From NCBI GenBank assembly GCA_032433765.1, contig JAVIAB010000049.1, positions 17,991,669 through 18,055,668 on the forward strand: a stretch of 64,000 bases of DNA, given 5' to 3'. How positions within the stretch are numbered: position 1 is the stretch's first letter; every line of letters begins with the position of its first letter. The DNA comes from Megaustenia siamemsis (taxonomy: Eukaryota > Mollusca > Gastropoda > Stylommatophora > Ariophantidae). Both the position numbers and the translations under genes were made by a program. Below are positions 24,585-34,100 of the stretch, piece by piece. Below the pieces are notes generated by a model that was given only the letters and a program-made list of their open reading frames with translations, was not told the origin of the DNA and did not search any database.

Positions 24585-24640
24585 AATACTGGGCTCTACA
24601 AAACATTTAAGAACTGTTTTTCTTGTTTCTATTCAATTCT
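24585..24640 (-). mobile_element. LINE-A fragment, continuation beyond the insertion
   Basis: The + strand GGCTCTACAAAACATTTAAG then CTTGTTTCTATT matches the LINE-A segment seen at 45,300-45,350 (GGCTCTACATAATATGTAAG and CTTGTTTCTATTGTC). It is the upstream continuation of 23,545-23,971. Confidence 0.7.
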
Positions 24641-25284
24641 TTATATCTATAGCAATTACATATTTATTTATTTCTATAGCAATTACACATTTATTTATTC
24701 TATAGCAATTACACATTTATTTATTTCTATAGCAATTACATATTTATGTATTTCTATAGCAATTACACATTTATTTATTTCTATAGCAATTACACATTTA
24801 TTTATTTCTATAGCAATTACACATTTATTTATTTCTATAGCAATTACACATTTATTTATTTCTATAGCAATTACACATTTATTTATTTCTATAGCAATTA
24901 CACATTATTTATTTCTATAGCAATTACACATTTATTTATTTCTATAGCAATTACACATTTATTTATTTCTATAGCAATTACACATTTATTTATTTCTATA
25001 GCAATTACACATTTATTTATTTCTATAGCAATTACACATTTATTTATTTCTATAGCAATTACACATTTATTTTTCTATAGCAATTACACATTTATTTATT
25101 TCTATAGCAATTACACATTTATTTATTTCTATAGCAATTACACATTTATTTATTTCTATAGCAATTACACATTTATTATTTCTATAGCAAATACACATTT
25201 ATTTATTTCTATAGCAATTACACATTTATTTATATCTATATCAATTACACATTCATTTATCGCTATACCATTACACATTTATTT
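24641..25284. repeat. 27-bp T-rich satellite (Sat3b), about 24 copies
   Basis: The unit is ACACATTTATTTATTTCTAT then AGCAATT (27 bp). It differs from the block left of the LINEs by a fixed CTATAG rather than CTGTAG and is much more uniform. A plus open frame 24746-25324 (YFYSNYTFI period) is a by-product. Confidence 0.95.
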
Positions 25285-25590
25285 AACTCTAAAAGAAGAC
25301 GATGGTCATATTTTAGACATGTGATGAGAAGAGATAATAACCGAATAGCAAAGCAAGCCCTCATGTGGGGAATCAACAGATAAGAGGAAGATAGGAAGCC
25401 CAGAGAGACACTGAAAAGAACATTGATGAGAGAGACAAGAACAGCAGGAATCGGCTCCCTCAATGAGATAGAGCTGCTTGCACAGAACAGAGACAAATGG
25501 CGAGATTTGATAAAATATCTTATCTTTAAAAGAATTGAAAACTGCTAGAACAAAAATTCAGATAAGAGAATGAGTATCTTGGTCTAATTA
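25285..25590 (+). mobile_element. LINE-E 3' end fragment
   Basis: The + translation reads KRRRWSYFRHVMRRDNNRIA, KQALMWGINR, a stop, RKPRETLKRTLMRETR, then GIGSLNEIELLAQNRDKWRD and LIKYL. It matches the intact frame at 45529-46023 nearly residue for residue in the shared part. One premature stop is present. It is embedded between 27-bp and 34-bp satellite blocks. Confidence 0.85.
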
Positions 25591-26165
25591 ATAATATTTT
25601 AAATAGCAATTACATATTCATTTATGTTATAGAAACTACCCATTTTTTCGTCTTTACAACAATTACACATTTTAAAATCTTTATTAACAACTACACGTGT
25701 ATCTTTCTTTACAGGAAATGAACATTTGTTTTATAGCAATTACACATTTATGTGAACATTTGTTTTATAGCAATTACACATTTATGTGAACATTTGTTTT
25801 ATAGCAATTACACATTTGTGTGAACATTTGTTTTATAGCAATTACACATTTATGTATCTATAGCAAATACAAAAAATATGTATCTTTATAGCAACTATAG
25901 ATGTTTTTTTTTTTATCTTTATAGAAATTACACATTTATTAATATTTACCTTCATAGCAAATTATACATTTATTAATATTTACCTTCATAGCAAATTATA
26001 CATTTATTTATATTTACCTTCATAGCAAATTATACATTTATTTATATTTACCTTCATAGCAAATTATACATTTATTTATATTTACCTTCATAGCAAATTA
26101 TACATTTATTTATTTTTACCTTCATAGCAAATTATACATTTATTTACCTTTATAAAGAAATTTCA
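25591..26165. repeat. 34-bp T-rich satellite blocks (Sat3c)
   Basis: Degenerate 27-bp-like units run first. Then comes a 34-bp block from about 25,717 (TGTGAACATTTGTTTTATAG then CAATTACACATTTA, about 4 copies). A second 34-bp block runs from about 25,955 (ATACATTTATTTATATTTAC then CTTCATAGCAAATT, about 6 copies). All share the TAGCAATTACACATTTA core with Sat3a and Sat3b. Confidence 0.9.
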
Positions 26166-26209
26166 GAGTTACTTCTTTCTAACAAGGACACATTTTTTAC
26201 TTCTTCTTT

Positions 26210-26565
26210 TTCTTCTACCTTTCAGCTCCCTGTGGAGCATAGGTCTTCAACAAACACTTTCAGCTCCTTGTGGAGCATATGTCTTCAACAAACACTTTCA
26301 GCTCCCTTGTGGAGCATAGGTCTTCAACAAACACTTTCAGCTCCCTGTGGAGCATAGGTCTTCAACAAACACTTTCAGCTCCCTGTGGAGCATAGGTCTT
26401 CAACAAACACTTTCAGCTCCCTGTGGAGCATAGGTCTTCAACAAACACTTTCAGCTCCCGGTGGAGCATAGGTCTTCAACAAACACTTTCAGCTCCCTGT
26501 GGAGCATAGGTCTTCAACAAACACTTTCAGCTCCCAGTGGAGCATAGGTCTTCAACAAACACTTT
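26210..26565 (-). repeat. 39-bp array made from the LINE-B 3' terminus, 9 copies
   Basis: On the minus strand each unit contains GTGTTTGTTGAAGACCTATG then CTCCACAGGGAGCTGAAA. This is the LINE-B C-terminal code VFVEDLC-STGS plus its stop codon, as seen singly at about 13,870-13,907 and 27,035-27,075. TTCAGCTCC-type starts fall at about 26,221 and then every 37-39 bp to 26,529. The first copy on the tail side abuts TTCTTCTTTTTCTTCTACC, the complement of a GAA-rich LINE tail. The last continues into LINE-B body. Confidence 0.9.
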
Positions 26566-26675
26566 CCAAGTTGTTCTGTTTCTTGCCATTCTTTTAAGAT
26601 CGTTTCATGTCTTCCCCATCATCTTCATCTCTGCTTCTGTCTGTCTTCTCCAACAATTCCTTAGTCTTCCTCATT
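26566..26675 (-). mobile_element. LINE-B body next to its 39-bp array
   Basis: Complement of the LINE-B segment upstream of the terminus: CTTCCCCATCATCTTCATCT and CTTCTCCAACAATTCCTTAG correspond to GLKRM-like coding and the QEILGED region at 27,110-27,180. Truncated at about 26,675, where a 47-bp array starts. Confidence 0.75.
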
Positions 26676-26955
26676 TACTTATCTCTATAATAAAGATATG
26701 TATCTACTTTTCTAGTTAAGAATACTTATCTCTATAATAAAGATATATATCTACTTTTCTAGTTAAGAATACTTATCTCTATAATAAAGATATATATCTA
26801 CTTTTCTAGTTAAGAATACTTATCTCTATAATAAAGATATATATCTACTTTTCTAGTTAAGAATACTTATCTCTATAATAAAGATATATATCTACTTTTC
26901 TAGTTAAGAATACTTATCTCTATAATAAAGATATGTATCTACTTTCTAGTTAAGA
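26676..26955. repeat. 47-bp AT-rich array, about 6 copies
   Basis: The unit is AATACTTATCTCTATAATAA then AGATATATATCTACTTTTCT then AGTTAAG; starts at 26,721 and 26,768 give a 47-bp period. Highly uniform, so recent. Confidence 0.92.
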
Positions 26956-27011
26956 ATTATTAGAACATTATGTAGAAAACAAACTGTCATATATTTTCTT
27001 GGTTTTTTGTA

Positions 27012-27480
27012 TACGTCTCTTCTTCCGCTACTTGTCAGCTCCCTGTGGAGCATAGACCTTCAAAAAACACTTTCCAAACCATTCTCTTTCTTGCCATTCT
27101 TTTAAGACCATTCCATGTCTTCCTCATCATCTTCATCTCTGCTTCTAACTGTCTTCTCCAAGAATTTCTTGGTCTTCCTCTTTTGCTTTTCCCTGGGGAT
27201 TCCAAAAAAGGGCCGGTTGTATAATACTCTCAGTTGACTTTTGTAGTGTGTGTCCTATCCAGCGCCATCGTCTTCGCTGTATCTCCTTAACCACTGGTGT
27301 TTGACTGGTACATTTCCATAATTCCATGTTAGTGATTTTGTCCTGCCATTTCCATCCTTTTATTCTGCGTAAGCATCCGTTAATGAAAGTCTGTATCTTC
27401 ATGACTGTCATTTTAGTGGTTCTCCGTGTTTCACAGCCATATAATAAGACTGACTTAACATTGGAGTTGAACATTTTATT
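27012..27480 (-). mobile_element. LINE-B 3' end, best copy
   Basis: Open frame 27145-27474 (minus, 109 codons) reads [54 protein letters not shown] and ALFWNPQGK. It then loses frame before the terminal WNGLKRM and CSTGS blocks. The terminus ends with GACAAGTAGCGGAAGAAGAG. This is the region after the RT domain in many animal non-LTR elements. The 5' end is truncated at about 27,476. Confidence 0.85.
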
Positions 27481-27515
27481 TTATACGTTTACTATCATTA
27501 AAATTATAAATGATT

Positions 27516-27668
27516 GGGGGCCTCGGTAGCCTACTTGGGAAAATCACTCCACTAACTACCAACGTTCGAACAACTCTTGTTCGATTCCCGCTGAAAGCAG
27601 TTTGTGAATGTACTCGGGGTTGAAAAAAAAATACCTCCGTGGTCGACCCAGCCGCTGTCAAAAATGGT
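27516..27668 (+). mobile_element. tRNA-headed SINE-S, single copy
   Basis: Begins GGGGGCCTCGGTAGCC. TAGCCTACTTGG (27,527-27,538) fits the RNA polymerase III A box TRGYNNARNNGG. TGTTCGATTCC (27,578-27,588) fits the B box except its first base. A body with an A9 run and CCGTGGTCGACCCAGCCG follows. It is truncated at GGTACCAG relative to the copy at 28,638-30,205. This is the simple form from which the 38-bp A-box array can be understood. Confidence 0.8.
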
Positions 27669-27714
27669 ACCAGAATTCTTCTTATTATTCTTCTGCGACA
27701 ATGACGTCATTCAG

Positions 27715-28258
27715 ACTAGGACTCCGGACTGTGTTATGAGAAGAAGCTGTCTGTTTTAATGATTCGGTTGCCCCGTAGAGTTTCTCTTCCAGGGAGGTGT
27801 GTGTGGGTTGTCCTTCTCAGGTCTGTGTACTGCAGCAATCCTGTAGAACGTGTTTAGTTGTCATGCTATCCAGGGTACAGTGGCACTGGCTGGTAGTTCC
27901 TATTTTGAGTTTGACGAACATGTGATTTCTCATTCTGTTGTGGCCAGTGCGTAGGCGAAGTAAGATGACTTGATCCCTCCTTGGTAGTTGGAGGTATCCA
28001 TCCCTCTCGTTATACTTTGGGTGTTCTTGTTTCTATTTTTTGTTAAACTGGTCTTTGCTGATGGATTTGGCTTCATCGTAACTGACCAGATGGTTCTCTT
28101 GTGGTAATCTCCCTCCCTCCTTAGCTAGTTTCTCTGCGCGTTCGTTTCCGTGTATATTACAGTGGATGGTATCCACTGGATGACCACTCTCTGGAAGTTA
28201 TTGCACAGTTGATCTAGGGTTGTTCTCAATGTACCAGGATTCATACTCTGGGAAGGTG
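27715..28258 (-). pseudogene. LINE-F RNase H and C-terminal region
   Basis: Minus-strand reading: TLRTTLDQLCNNFQRVVIQW then IPS, and after a frameshift HCNIHGNERAEKLAKEG, a typical RNase H segment. Further on come LPRRDQVILLRLRTGHNRMR, KHVLQDC and HTSLEEKLYGATESLKQTAS. Order and motifs match RNase H-bearing non-LTR elements of the I superfamily. Several frameshifts and a stop make it inactive. The downstream end is near 27,715. Confidence 0.8.
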
Positions 28259-28284
28259 AGGAATGGTGCCTCGTTATGAGTTAC

Positions 28285-28465
28285 GGAAGACATCCCAGTA
28301 CTCAAAAATGTCGGCGTGAAGTCGGATGTGTTGGGCCGAAAGGCGTAAATATCACAATTATACTGCAAACCATAACACAACGCAGACACGCGCACTTAAC
28401 GTCCTTTTACGGGTGGATGACGAAGAGGCGTACTCCTTTAATCATCGGGAGAACGCAAGCAAGCA
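28285..28465 (+). repeat. Dispersed repeat G, copy 1
   Basis: Shares GGGCCGAAAGGCG, ACAACGCAGACACG, ACTTAACGTCCTTTTA and GAACGCAAGCAAGCAAA with copies at 51,710-51,890 (minus) and 53,605-53,745 (plus). About 180 bp. No tRNA-like boxes found. Origin unknown. Confidence 0.75.
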
Positions 28466-28637
28466 AACTCAGCAGACATAATCAGACTCAGAACCGGTCA
28501 TTGCAACCTTAGAGCCCACCTACACAAGATAGGACTCTGTGACTTTTTAAATATGTGACAGCGGAGCATCCAGACAAACACCAGAGCATATCTTACAGGA
28601 CTGCATCACCCTCAACACCCTAAGAACACTAATATGG
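28466..28637 (+). mobile_element. LINE-F' fragment, left part (split by SINE-S)
   Basis: The + frame gives ADIIRLRTGHCNLRAHLHKI, ICDSG and RQTPEHILQDCITLNTLRTL then IW. This is the post-RNase H region of the LINE-F type. It breaks at ACACTAATATGG (28,626-28,637), which reappears at 30,206-30,217, where the coding sequence resumes. Confidence 0.85.
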
Positions 28638-29930
28638 GGGGGCCTCGGTAGTCTAGTTGGGAAAACCACCCGACTGGGGGTTCGGTAGCCTAGTTGGGAA
28701 AACCACACGCCTGGGCGCCTCGGTAGCCTAGTTGGGAAAACCACCCGACTGGGGGCCTCGGTAGCCTAGTTGGGAAAACCACCCGACTGGGGGCCTCGGT
28801 AGCCTAGTTGGGAAAACCACCCGACTGGGGCCTCGGTAGCCTAGTTGGGAAAACCACCCGACTGGGAGCTTCGGTAGCCTAGTTGGGAAAACCACCCGAC
28901 TGGGGGCCTCGGTAGCCTAGTTGGGAAAACCACCCGACTGGGAGCTTCGGTAGCCTAGTTGGGAAAACCAGCCGACTGGGGGCCTCGGTAGCCTAGTTGG
29001 GAAAACCACCCGACTGGGGGCCTCGGCAGCCTAGTTGGGAAAACCACCCGACTGGGAGCTTCGGTAGCCTAGTTGGGAAAACCAGCCGACTGGGAGCTTC
29101 GGTAGCCTAGTTGGGAAAACCACCCGACTGGGAGCTTCGGTAGCCTAGTTGGGAAAACCACCCGACTGGGGCATCGGTAGTCTAGTTGGGAAAACCAGCC
29201 GACTGGGAGCTTCGGTAGCCTAGTTGGGAAAACCACCCGACTGGGAGCTTCGGTAGCCTAGTTGGGAAAACCAGCCGACTGGGAGCTTCGGTAGCCTAGT
29301 TGGGAAAACCACCCGACTGGGAGCTTCGGTAGCCTAGTTGGGAAAACCACCCGACTGGGGGCCTCGGTAGTCTAGTTGGGAAAACCAGCCGACTGGGAGC
29401 TTCGGTAGCCTAGTTGGGAAAACCACCCGACTGGGAGCTTCGGTAGCCTAGTTGGGAAAACCACCCGACTGGGGGCCTCGGTAGCCTAGTTGGGAAAACC
29501 ACCCGACTGGGAGCTTCGGTAGCCTAGTTGGGAAAACCACCCGACTGGGAGCTTCGGTAGCCTAGTTGGAAAACCACCCGACTGGGAGCTTCGGTAGCCT
29601 AGTTGGGAAAACCACCCGACTGGGAGCTTCGGTAGCCTAGTTGGGAAAACCACCCGACTGGGGGCCTCGGTAGCCTAGTTGGGAAAACCACCCGACTGGG
29701 AGCTTCGGTAGCCTAGTTGGGAAAACCACCCGACTGGGAGCTTCGGTAGCCTAGTTGGGAAAACCACCCGACTGGGGGCCTCGGTAGCCTAGTTGGGAAA
29801 ACCACCCGACTGGGAGCTTCGGTAGCCTAGTTGGGAAAACCACCCGACTGGGAGCTTCGGTAGCCTAGTTGGGAAAACCACCCGACTGGGAGCTTCGGTA
29901 GCCTAGTTGGGAAAACCAGCCGACAGGGCT
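28638..29930 (+). repeat. 38-bp A-box satellite, about 34 copies
   Basis: The unit is GGGGGCCTCGGTAGCCTAGT then TGGGAAAACCACCCGACT. Nearly every unit carries TAGCCTAGTTGG, a perfect match to the polymerase III A-box consensus. Variants GGGAGCTTCGG versus GGGGGCCTCGG and CCAGCCGACT versus CCACCCGACT mix along the array. A few units have GTAGTCTAG or lack one G. All units are in the SINE's own orientation. Confidence 0.95.
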
Positions 29931-30205
29931 ACCAACGTTCGGACAACCGGTGATTCCCGCTGGGAGTTGTACTCGTGTTTGAAAAAAAAAAATACCCCCA
30001 CGGTCAACCCAGCCGTTGGCAGAAATGGGTACCAGGGTATTACCCTGGGAAGCTGAGGAATGTCGCCTCGCAGTGTGAGTTTCGATGCTTGAAGCGACCC
30101 TATCCAGAAGTCTCCGAACACTTCTGGATAGGCGGCCGAGCACATATGGGTGGAAACTCGCGTTCTAAGACGCCGGTTCAAGTCTCGTACTTGACCTTGA
30201 CCTTT
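28638..30205 (+). mobile_element. SINE-S with about 34-fold amplified A-box head, 12-bp target duplication
   Basis: Inserted in LINE-F' between perfect 12-bp repeats ACACTAATATGG (28,626-28,637 and 30,206-30,217). 28,638-29,930 is a 38-bp array of the SINE head. From 29,930 the rest of the SINE follows: CTACCAACGTTCGG, a damaged B box (GGTGATTCCCGC lacks TTC compared with 27,578), an A11 run and CCACGGTCAACCCAGCCG. A perfect 11-bp stem (30,101-30,111 with 30,120-30,130, 8-nt loop) comes next. A second B-box-like GGTTCAAGTCTC lies at 30,175-30,186. The tail is TTGACCTTGACC. Confidence 0.9.
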
Positions 30206-30342
30206 ACACTAATATGGTCCATAGAAACCACCCTGCATGACAAGTTATGAAATGGTTATGGGGAACCGGTGGTGATCTAGAGCGCACCGCATTGTCTGTG
30301 ACCAAAGCTCGTCTAGCACTGGAGACAAATAATAATAAATGA
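30206..30342 (+). mobile_element. LINE-F' C-terminus, right part
   Basis: After the repeated ACACTAATATGG the frame continues SIETTLHDKLYEM and, one frameshift on, GDLERTALSVTKARLALETN with a stop after NNNK, then the AATAATAATAAATGA end. The arrangement matches the EKLYG-type C-terminus of LINE-F. Confidence 0.8.
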
Positions 30343-30343
30343 A

Positions 30344-30409
<66 letters not shown>

Positions 30410-30722
30410 CGGAGTAGGATTCCAGACTCTCACATGAAGTCAGCTGTCAGGTTAAGTGTGTTGATCGCCCCCACAGGCAGAACATCACAATTAGAGTCTG
30501 CCAGATCCACTCTGATTGAACACCCGTTAAAACGTTGCACAGTGTTCTGCGCCAGTGGCCCAGTGCATCCGATTCAGCCAGCATTTTATTCAGGTTTGCA
30601 TTCCTTAGCCTTTGATTGTCCCCAATCTTCCTGCAAGGCAGCAGATGATCTTTTCTGTAGGGGGATTCTGCCCTTAGATGGTCGGCCCTCCCAGGTTTAC
30701 GAGCACCATCTGCCCGAGTCAC
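30343..30722 (-). mobile_element. LINE-F2 3' element with (GA)n tail
   Basis: On + a CT run occupies 30,346-30,404; in element sense this is a (GA)n tail following GAGAGTCTGGAATCC and TGCAGAGAG. The body shares GCATCCGATT, CCCAATCTTCCTGCAAGGCA and GGGGGATTCTGCCCTTAGAT with 36,640-36,885 and, inverted, 46,970-47,190. It lacks the EKLYG block present at 36,480-36,560. Possible 8-bp flank repeat ATGAATAT (30,339 and about 30,792), weak. Confidence 0.7.
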
Positions 30723-30810
30723 TAGAGGTGACTAACACAGACATGCACACACAAAGATATGAAATGTGACCAACACAGACATGCACATACATGAATATTA
30801 TTACAGAGGA
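30723..30810. repeat. Two-copy short repeat
   Basis: TGACTAACACAGACATGCAC and TGACCAACACAGACATGCAC are about 46 bp apart. Nothing else recognised. Confidence 0.6.
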
Positions 30811-31010
30811 AAACTTCCGAGTCGATAGATCAGTGAATCATTTCAGGGAAGAGGTATGTTTACAACACTCGTAAAAAATAACAAATAATCAACAGCAGAA
30901 GAAAAAGAGAACAATAGATGGTCCGAAGCAGGATCGAACCCAAACTTCTCGCAATAGTGCCTTGCCACGAGAACCAAGGGCGAGAGAACACGGCCAATTC
31001 AGCTACCTAA
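30811..31010 (-). mobile_element. tRNA-headed SINE-K, copy 1
   Basis: In the minus sense TAGCTGAATTGG (near 31,005-30,990) fits the A box and GGGTTCGATCC (near 30,940) fits the B box. The body matches 43,850-43,970: TGTTCTCTTTTTCTTCTG, TGTTGATT, GTAAACATACCTCTTCC, TCGGAAG. About 200 bp. Confidence 0.8.
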
Positions 31011-31107
31011 GAAGATAGCTGTCATTGGCGATGTCTTTCACGAGGTGTTTATGACTATAGCACAGAGTTGCGAGCACAACATCGAATCTACTTTAGCTGA
31101 TCGCTGA
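31011..31107. other. Short junction before the GAA tract
   Basis: Unremarkable mixed sequence ending GATCGCTGACGAAGAAG. No element recognised. Confidence 0.4.
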
Positions 31108-34100
31108 CGAAGAAGAAGATGAAGAAAAAGGAAGAAGAAGAAGGAAGAAGAAGAAGGAAGAAGAAGAAGGAAGAAGAAGAAAGAAGAAGGAGGAAGAAGG
31201 AGGACGAAGAAAGAGGAAGAAGAAGGAAGAAAGAGGAAGAAGAAGGAAGAAGAAGGAAGAATAAGGAAGAAGAAGGAAGAAGGAAGAAGAAGGAAGAAGG
31301 AAGAAGAAGAAGGAGGAAGAAGAAGAATAAGGAGGAAGAATAAGGAGGAAGAATAAGGAGGAAGAAGAAGAAGGAGGAAGAAGAAGAAGGAGGAAGAAGA
31401 AGAAGGAGGAAGAAGAAGAAGGAGGAAGAAGAATAAGGTGGAAGTAGAGTAAGGTGGAAGAAGAATAAGGAGGAAGAAGAAGAAGGAGGAAGAAGAAGAA
31501 TAAGGAGGAAGAAGAAGGAGGAAGAAGAAGAAGGAGGAGAAGAAGAAGGAGGAAGAAGAATAAGAAGGAAGAAGAAGGAGGAAGAAGAAGAAGGAGGAAG
31601 AAGAATAAGGGGAAGAAGAATAAGGAGGAAGAAGAAGAAGGAGGAAGAAGAATAAGGAGGAAGAAGAAGGAGGAGGAAGAAGAAGAAGGAGGAAGAAGAA
31701 TAAGGAGGAAGAAGAATAAGGAGGAAGAAGAATAAGGAGGAAGAAGAAAAGGAGGAAGAAGAATAAGGAGGAAGAAGAATAAGGAGGAAGAAGAATAAGG
31801 AGGAAGAAGAATAAGGAGGAAGAAGAATAAGGAGGAGAAGAATAAGGAGGAAGAAGAATAAGGAGGAAGAAGAATAAAGAGGAAGAAGGAGGAAGAAGAA
31901 AGAGGAAGAAGAAAGAGGAAGAAGGAGGAAGAAGGAGGAAGAAGGAGGAAGAAGGAAGAAGAAGAAGGAGGAAGAAGAAGGAGGAAGAAGAAGAAGGAAG
32001 AAGAAGGAGGAGGAGGAAGAAGAAGGAGGAGAAGAAGAAGAAGGAGGAAGAAGGAGAAAGAAGGAGGAAGAAGGAGTAAGAAGGAAGAAGAAGGAGGAGG
32101 AAGAAGAAGGAGGAAGAAGAAGGAGGAAGAAGAAGGAGGAAGAAGAAGGAGGAAGAAGAAGGAGGAAGAAGAATGAGGAAGAAGGAGGAAGAAGGAGGAA
32201 GAAGAAGGAGGAAGAAGAATTAGGAAGAAGAAGAAGGAGGAAGAAGGAGGAGGAAGAAGGAGGAGGAAGAAGGAGGAGGAAGAAGGAGGAGGAAGAAGGA
32301 GGAGGAAGAAGAAGGAGGAAGAAGGAGGAAGAAGGAGGAAGAAGGAGGAAGAAGAAGAAGGAGGAGAAGAAGGAGGAAGAAGAAGGAGGAAGAAGAAGGA
32401 GGAAGAAGAAGGAGGAAGAAGAAGAAGGAGGAAGAAGAAGGAGGAAGAAGAAGAAGAAGGAAGAAGAAGGAGGAAGAAGGAGGAAGAAGAAGGAAGAAGA
32501 AGAAGGAAGAAGAAGAAGGAGGAAGAAGAAGGAGAAGAAGAAGAAGGAGGAAGAAGGAGGACGAAGAAGAAGGACGAAGAAGAAGGACGAAGAAGAAGGA
32601 GGAAGAAGAAGGACGAAGAAGGAAGAAGAAGAAGGAGGAAGAAGAAGGAGGAAGAAGAAGAAAGAGGAAGAAGAAGGAAGAGGAAGAAGAAGGAAGAGGA
32701 AGAAGAAGGAAGAAGAAGAAGAAGGAAGAAGAAGAAGGAGGAAGAAGAAGAAGGAGGAAGAAGGAGGAAGAAGAAGGAGGAAGAAGAAGAAGGAGGAAGA
32801 AGGAGGAGGAAGAAGGAGGAGGAAGAAGGAGGAGGAAGAAGGAGGAGGAAGAAGGAGGAGGAAGAAGAAGGAGGAAGAAGGAGGAAGAAGGAGGAAGAAG
32901 AAGAAGGAGGAAGAAGAAGGAGGAAGAAGAAGGAGGAAGAAGAAGGAGGAAGAAGAAGAAGGAGGAAGAAGAAGGAGGAAGAAGAAGAAGAAGGAAGAAG
33001 AAGGAGGAAGAAGGAGGAAGAAGGAGGAAGAAGAAGAAGGAAGAAGAAGAAGGAAGAAGAAGAAGGAGGAAGAAGAAGGAGGAAGAAGAAGAAGAGGAAG
33101 AAGGAGGACGAAGAAGAAGGACGAAGAAGAAGGAGGAAGAAGAAGGACGAAGAAGAAGGACGAAGAAGAAGGAGGAAGAAGAAGGACGAAGAAGGAAGAA
33201 GAAGAAGGAGGAAGAAGAAGGAGGAAGAAGGAGGAAGAAGAAGAAGGAAGAAGAAGAATGAGGAAGAAGAAGGAAGAAGAAGAAGGAAGAAGAAGAAGGA
33301 GGAAGAAGAAGGAGGAAGAAGGAGGAAGAAGAAGGAGGAAGAAGAAGAAGGAAGAAGGAAGAAGAAGAAGGAGGAAGAAGAAGGAAGAAGGAGGAAGAAG
33401 AAGGAGGAGGAAGAAGAAGGAAGAAGAAAAAGGAAGAAGAAGAAGGAGGAAGAAGAAGGAGGATGAAGAAGGAGGAGGAAGAAGAAGGAAGAAGAAGAAG
33501 GAAGAAGAAGAAGGAGGAAGAAGAAGGACGAAGAAGGAAGAAGAAGGAAGAAAAAGAAGGAGGAAGAAGAAGGAGGAAGAAGGAGGAAGAGAAGGAGGAG
33601 GAAGAAGAAGGAGGAGGAAGAAGAAGGAGGAGGAAGAAGAAGGAGGAAGAAGAAGAAGGAAGAAGAAGGAAGAAGAAGAAGGAAGAAGAAGAAGAAGAAG
33701 AAGAAGAAGGAGGAAGAAGAATAAGGAGGAAGAAGGAAGAGAAGGAGGAGGAAGAAGAAGAAGGAGGAAGAAGAAGAAGGAAGAAGAAGGAAGAAGAAGA
33801 AGGAGAAGAAGAAGGAAGAAGAAGAAGGAAGAAGAAGAAGGAAGAAGAAGAAGGAGGAAGAAGGAGGAAGAAGAATAAGGAGGAAGAAGAATAAGGAGGA
33901 AGAAGAATAAGGAGGAAGAAGAATAAGGAGGAAGAAGAATAAGGAGGAAGAAGAATAAGGAGGAAGAAGAATAAGGAGGAAGAAGAAGGAGGAAGAAGAA
34001 GGAGGAAGAAGAAGAAGGAGGAAGAAGGAGGAGGAAGAAGGAGGAGGAAGAAGGAGGAGGAAGAAGGAGTAGGAAGAAGAAGGAGGAAGAAGGAGAAGAA

